A stretch of DNA of 7,981 nucleotides from Chitinophagaceae bacterium UBA2467 (GTDB lineage Bacteria; Bacteroidota; Bacteroidia; Chitinophagales; Chitinophagaceae). Position 1 is the first letter of the stretch. Every line of letters starts with the position of its first letter. The position numbers were made by a program, and so were the translations under genes. The notes under the pieces are model-generated. The model was given only the letters and a program-made list of their open reading frames with translations, was not told the origin of the DNA and searched no databases. Positions 5,671 to 7,981 of this stretch are shown piece by piece. The stretch spans positions 1 through 7,981 of the forward strand of contig DDPN01000004.1 of the NCBI GenBank assembly GCA_002342205.1, in the 5' to 3' direction.

Positions 5671-5710
5671 TTAAGAACTGGTTTATCAATTTACTTCTTC
5701 CAGTTCTTAA
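5671..5710 (-). repeat. 11-bp inverted repeat in the xerC-hpf gap
   Basis: TTAAGAACTGG (5671-5681) and CCAGTTCTTAA (5700-5710) are perfect inverted copies separated by 18 bases, ending 19 bases before the hpf start codon. Transcribed, it would form an 11-bp stem. The following minus-strand sequence CGTTTAAATCC is not a convincing U tract, so an efficient terminator is unlikely. A leader structure controlling hpf, or a binding site for a dimeric regulator, are the alternatives. Confidence 0.6.
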
Positions 5711-5742
5711 AAGCAATCCCCATCCCTCAATTTGACAAGACT

Positions 5743-6651
5743 TTAACGCCTCGGATGCGCTTTCCGGTGCACCTCCTTAAGTTTCTCAATGGTATTGTGC
5801 GTATAAACTTGCGTAGCAGCCAAACTGCTATGACCTAACAACTCTTTTACTGCATTCAAATCTGCGCCATTATTCAATAGGTGTGTTGCAAAACTATGTC
5901 TTAATACGTGTGGACTTTTTTTCTGCACTGTTGTAGCGGCCCCTAACACCTGATTTACCAATTGCCAGGCATATCTTGGATAAAGCTTTTTGCCACTTTC
6001 AGTGAGGAGTAGATAAGACTCCGTAGATGTAAATTGATCTTGCTTTTTTTGAATATACTCTTTGATTAAAGCAATAAGATCGGCGTGTAGCGGAATGATT
6101 CGCTCTTTGTTTCCCTTTCCTAACACTTTTAATTGAGAACGAGATAACTCTAGCTGTTCTTCTTTCAAATTAATTAGTTCACTAAGACGCATCCCTGTGT
6201 AGTAGAAAAGTGTAACCAATAAGCGAGCATTAAATCCCTTCCAATCTTCGGAAGCGATGGCCAGTGTTTGCCCCATTTGAGCGGCCTCCTCTTCACGTAT
6301 AAACACCGGTAGAGATTTTGAAATCTTAGGAGAGGATATCTGAACCAGTGGATTTTTCTCCACCACCCCTTTTCGGAGTAAGAATTTGTAAAAGGATTTT
6401 AATGCAGAAATTTTTCGAACAATAGATCTGGAACTAATTCCACTGGCTCGTAATGAAGCTAACCAACTTCTGATTTGAGAAGCATTCACTTCAGAAAGTT
6501 GATTAACTCCCATCTCACCAGCTAAATAAGTTGACCAATCGGACAAGTCTTTTTTATACGCCAATTGGGTATGAGGAGATAAACGTCTCTCATATTTTAA
6601 TTGATCCAAAAATAGAAGCAGCTGATTATCGATGCTGGTTTCTTTAGACAT
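5743..6651 (-). CDS. xerC: Tyrosine recombinase, XerC/XerD type
   Basis: Xer recombinases resolve chromosome dimers at dif next to the FtsK translocase. The 302-residue protein has an N-terminal SAM-like core-binding domain (about 5-90, with RLSPHTQLAYKKDL at 23-36) and the C-terminal catalytic domain. All catalytic residues of the family are visible: Arg155 in YTGMRLSEL, Lys179 in LGKGNKER, His248 and Arg251 in HVLRHSFATHLL, His274 in LLGHSSL and the nucleophile Tyr283 in QVYTH. Length, full catalytic set and the housekeeping setting argue for a chromosomal Xer rather than an integrase; there are no attachment-site repeats or cargo genes nearby. XerC rather than XerD is chosen mainly from context. 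It has no SD. The promoter is unclear: TAGCTTTA (6664-6657) differs from the -7 consensus by one base and lacks a -33 element. Confidence 0.93.
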   Translation of the reverse strand: MSKETSIDNQLLLFLDQLKYERRLSPHTQLAYKKDLSDWSTYLAGEMGVNQLSEVNASQIRSWLASLRASGISSRSIVRKISALKSFYKFLLRKGVVEKNPLVQISSPKISKSLPVFIREEEAAQMGQTLAIASEDWKGFNARLLVTLFYYTGMRLSELINLKEEQLELSRSQLKVLGKGNKERIIPLHADLIALIKEYIQKKQDQFTSTESYLLLTESGKKLYPRYAWQLVNQVLGAATTVQKKSPHVLRHSFATHLLNNGADLNAVKELLGHSSLAATQVYTHNTIEKLKEVHRKAHPRR

Positions 6652-6688
6652 GAATTTAAAGCTACAACTTGTTGAGAAGTGTGCGCAT

Positions 6689-6717
6689 AAAAAAACCTGC
6701 AGAGGAACTGCAGGTTT
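6689..6717 (-). terminator. Rho-independent terminator after rpsU
   Basis: On the minus strand AAACCTGCAG (6717-6708) and CTGCAGGTTT (6702-6693) form a perfect 10-bp stem with a five-base loop TTCCT, and the U run continues through 6689. It lies 26 bases past the rpsU stop, making rpsU a single-gene unit separated from xerC. Confidence 0.93.
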
Positions 6718-6742
6718 GAATAATATGAAGTTGGGAGAAGGA

Positions 6743-6940
6743 TTAACCTTCGATTTTTCCGCTCGCCAATTGTTGCTTATAGATAGCTTTCAGGATCTCT
6801 CCGCGACGCTTTACAGAAGGCTTTGTATAGCTCTGACGCTCACGCAGTTGAATCAATGTCTTCGACTTCTCAAATTTCTTTTTATACTTTTTGAGGGCCT
6901 TGTCAATGTTTTCGCAATCCTTGGAATCAATAATTAACAT
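6743..6940 (-). CDS. rpsU: 30S ribosomal protein S21 (bS21)
   Basis: bS21 binds the 30S platform near the 3' end of 16S rRNA. In Bacteroidota ribosomes it is known to help bury the anti-SD sequence, which explains why most genes of the phylum do without an SD. The 65-residue, highly basic protein has the family core LRERQSYTKPSVKRR (32-46) after an N-terminal Lys-rich helix (KALKKYKKKFEKSK, 14-27). It is the only gene in the window with an SD: a nine-base perfect match AAAGGAGGT, seven bases before the ATG. This supports the start and points to autoregulation by bS21. It has its own promoter and terminator and lies between hscA (57 bases) and xerC. Confidence 0.97.
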   Translation of the reverse strand: MLIIDSKDCENIDKALKKYKKKFEKSKTLIQLRERQSYTKPSVKRRGEILKAIYKQQLASGKIEG

Positions 6941-6964
6941 AAAATATACCTCCTTTAATGGAGG
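6941..6964 (-). promoter_or_regulatory. Exceptional SD of rpsU inside a small hairpin
   Basis: On the minus strand the SD AAAGGAGGT (6956-6948) is complementary to the canonical 16S 3' end over nine bases and has a seven-base AT spacer to the ATG. The GGAGG part (6953-6949) pairs perfectly with CCTCC (6964-6960) across the loop ATTAAA, so the leader can mask its own ribosome site. The predicted transcription start is near 6963, so the pairing arm would be at the very 5' end of the mRNA. Confidence 0.82.
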
Positions 6965-6966
6965 GG

Positions 6967-6993
6967 CAAAGGTAAGGGAAAAAACAAATCAAA
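6967..6993 (-). promoter_or_regulatory. Promoter of rpsU
   Basis: TACCTTTG (6974-6967, minus strand) matches the Bacteroidota -7 element TAnnTTTG. A TTTG at 6993-6990 could serve as -33 element, but its 15-base spacer is shorter than the usual 17-23. It sits right after the hscA stop, in the T-rich gap. The bases around the -7 box (TCCCTTACCTTTGCC) are identical to those of the tRNA-tuf promoter. Confidence 0.7.
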
Positions 6994-6997
6994 AAAA

Positions 6998-7981
6998 CTA
7001 ATCTATCTTCTGTCCTTTTAACGCACCGGAAACGGCCTGATCCATGGCTCTTTCTGCATAAGGCCGACTAATATCATTCAAGGCCTCCATCCGCTCACGT
7101 ATCAGGTCTTTATCATCCATGGTAAGCGCTAACTGTAAAGACTGCATGGCTGCTGCGGTATCGAGCATTTCCGCAGGCGTCAGTAATGAATTATTCTTGG
7201 CGATAAACTTCTCGGTTGTATGGAGCAGCTGCTCCCCTTCGGTTCTTGCTTCTACTAATGCTCTTTTTTGAATATCATCTTTTGCATGCGTGATACTTTC
7301 CAATAGCAAACGCTCCACCTCCTGGTCTGACAATCCATATTGAGGTTTAATTTCAATATGCTGCTCTACGCCGCTTCTGATTTCGCGTGCTTTCACCGTT
7401 AAGATTCCATCAGTATTGATTAAAAAACTCACTTCTACTTTTGGAAAACCAGCAGGCATTCCCGGAATACCTGTCAGATTAAATTCACCCAACTTTCGAT
7501 TATCCTGCACCATATCTCGTTCGCCCTGAAAAACCGAAATACGCATACTTCCCTGACCGTCCCTTTGTGTGGTGTATTGACGACCCACTTTAAATGGAAT
7601 CTTTGTGTTACGTGGAATGAGTACATCCATCAATCCTCCCATCGTCTCAATCCCCAATGAAAGTGGAGTAATGTCTAAAAGCAACAACTCTTTGTTATTA
7701 CCCGCTAATATATCAGCCTGCACCGCAGCACCCAACGCTACAACTTCGTCAGGATTTAATGAATCATGTGCAGTTCTTCCAAAAAAATCACTGATTGTTT
7801 TTTTGATAAAAGGAATACGGGTAGAACCACCCACTAACACTACCTCGTCAATTGAGAGTGCAGACAATTTTGCATCAGAAAGAGCCTGCTGACAACACTG
7901 TAAAGTCTTTTGAACAATGGGCATCAATATCTTTTCAAATGTTGCGCGGGTAAGTGAAAAGGAATGACCCTCTACCATAAC
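6998..7981 (-). CDS. hscA: Fe-S cluster assembly chaperone HscA (partial, 5' end outside window)
   Basis: HscA is the Hsp70 that, with the co-chaperone HscB, helps transfer Fe-S clusters from the IscU scaffold. The reading frame is still open at 7981, so the N-terminal ATPase lobes lie outside; Met at 7978 is internal. About 327 residues are visible. Numbering from that Met, they include the end of the nucleotide-binding domain with VVLVGGSTRIP (46-56) and NPDEVVALGAAVQA (75-88), the interdomain linker LLLLDITPLSLGIETMGGL (98-116), and the beta-sandwich and lid of the substrate-binding domain. GIETMGGLMDVLIPRNTKIP, the GIPGMPAG segment and the ending RAMDQAVSGALKGQKID resemble HscA more than DnaK, and the DnaK-type acidic C-terminal tail is missing. 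No intrinsic terminator is seen after the stop. Confidence 0.9.
   Translation of the reverse strand, partial: VMVEGHSFSLTRATFEKILMPIVQKTLQCCQQALSDAKLSALSIDEVVLVGGSTRIPFIKKTISDFFGRTAHDSLNPDEVVALGAAVQADILAGNNKELLLLDITPLSLGIETMGGLMDVLIPRNTKIPFKVGRQYTTQRDGQGSMRISVFQGERDMVQDNRKLGEFNLTGIPGMPAGFPKVEVSFLINTDGILTVKAREIRSGVEQHIEIKPQYGLSDQEVERLLLESITHAKDDIQKRALVEARTEGEQLLHTTEKFIAKNNSLLTPAEMLDTAAAMQSLQLALTMDDKDLIRERMEALNDISRPYAERAMDQAVSGALKGQKID

Noticed and set aside
5743..6651. xerC as integrase of a mobile element
   Set aside because: No flanking direct repeats, no cargo genes, and the tRNAs nearby are intact with no duplicated 3' ends; the setting is a conserved housekeeping cluster.
6657..6664. TAGCTTTA as a promoter for xerC
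   Set aside because: One base differs from TAnnTTTG, no TTG at 17-23 bases upstream, and it would leave an almost leaderless RNA. Too weak to list as a feature.

Overview
The window is a conserved housekeeping locus, the translation and transcription core cluster of a member of the Bacteroidota. No mobile, defence or otherwise exotic system is visible. Every gene lies on the minus strand, so transcription runs from position 7981 towards 1. The phylum assignment rests on three things seen in the sequence. The promoters have the Bacteroidota -7 element TAnnTTTG. Shine-Dalgarno (SD) sequences are absent upstream of every gene except rpsU. The gene order hscA / rpsU - xerC - hpf - tRNAs - tuf - tRNA-Trp - secE - nusG - rplKAJL fits that phylum. 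The family is less certain; a Chitinophaga/Sphingobacterium-like relative is plausible but not shown.

Layout in transcription order. (1) 7981-6998: the C-terminal two thirds or so of hscA, an Fe-S assembly Hsp70, cut by the window edge. (2) 6993-6687: rpsU (bS21) as its own unit, with promoter, a perfect SD inside a small hairpin, and a strong terminator. (3) 6651-5284: xerC and hpf, probably co-transcribed, with an 11-bp inverted repeat between them and an AT-rich terminator after hpf. (4) 5286-2485: a promoter followed by tRNA-Thr(UGU), tRNA-Tyr(GUA), tRNA-Gly(UCC), tRNA-Thr(GGU), tuf, a 17-bp stem-loop, tRNA-Trp(CCA), secE and nusG, ending in a terminator. (5) 2435-51: a new promoter followed by rplK, rplA, rplJ and rplL, ending in a terminator hairpin that is probably an attenuator ahead of rpoB, which would lie beyond position 1.

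The genes form one physiological theme. EF-Tu and four of the five tRNAs share a promoter; L11, L1, L10 and L7/L12 build the L1 stalk and the GTPase-associated stalk on which EF-Tu acts. NusG and SecE are translationally coupled. HPF inactivates ribosomes when growth stops, and bS21 sits next to the anti-SD of 16S rRNA. Three promoters (rplK, tRNA-tuf, rpsU) share an extended, nearly identical box, which suggests joint growth-rate control. The most interesting signals are the exceptional SD of rpsU with its occluding hairpin, the shared promoter box, and the long stem-loop between tuf and tRNA-Trp, whose G-U pairs show it is read as minus-strand RNA.
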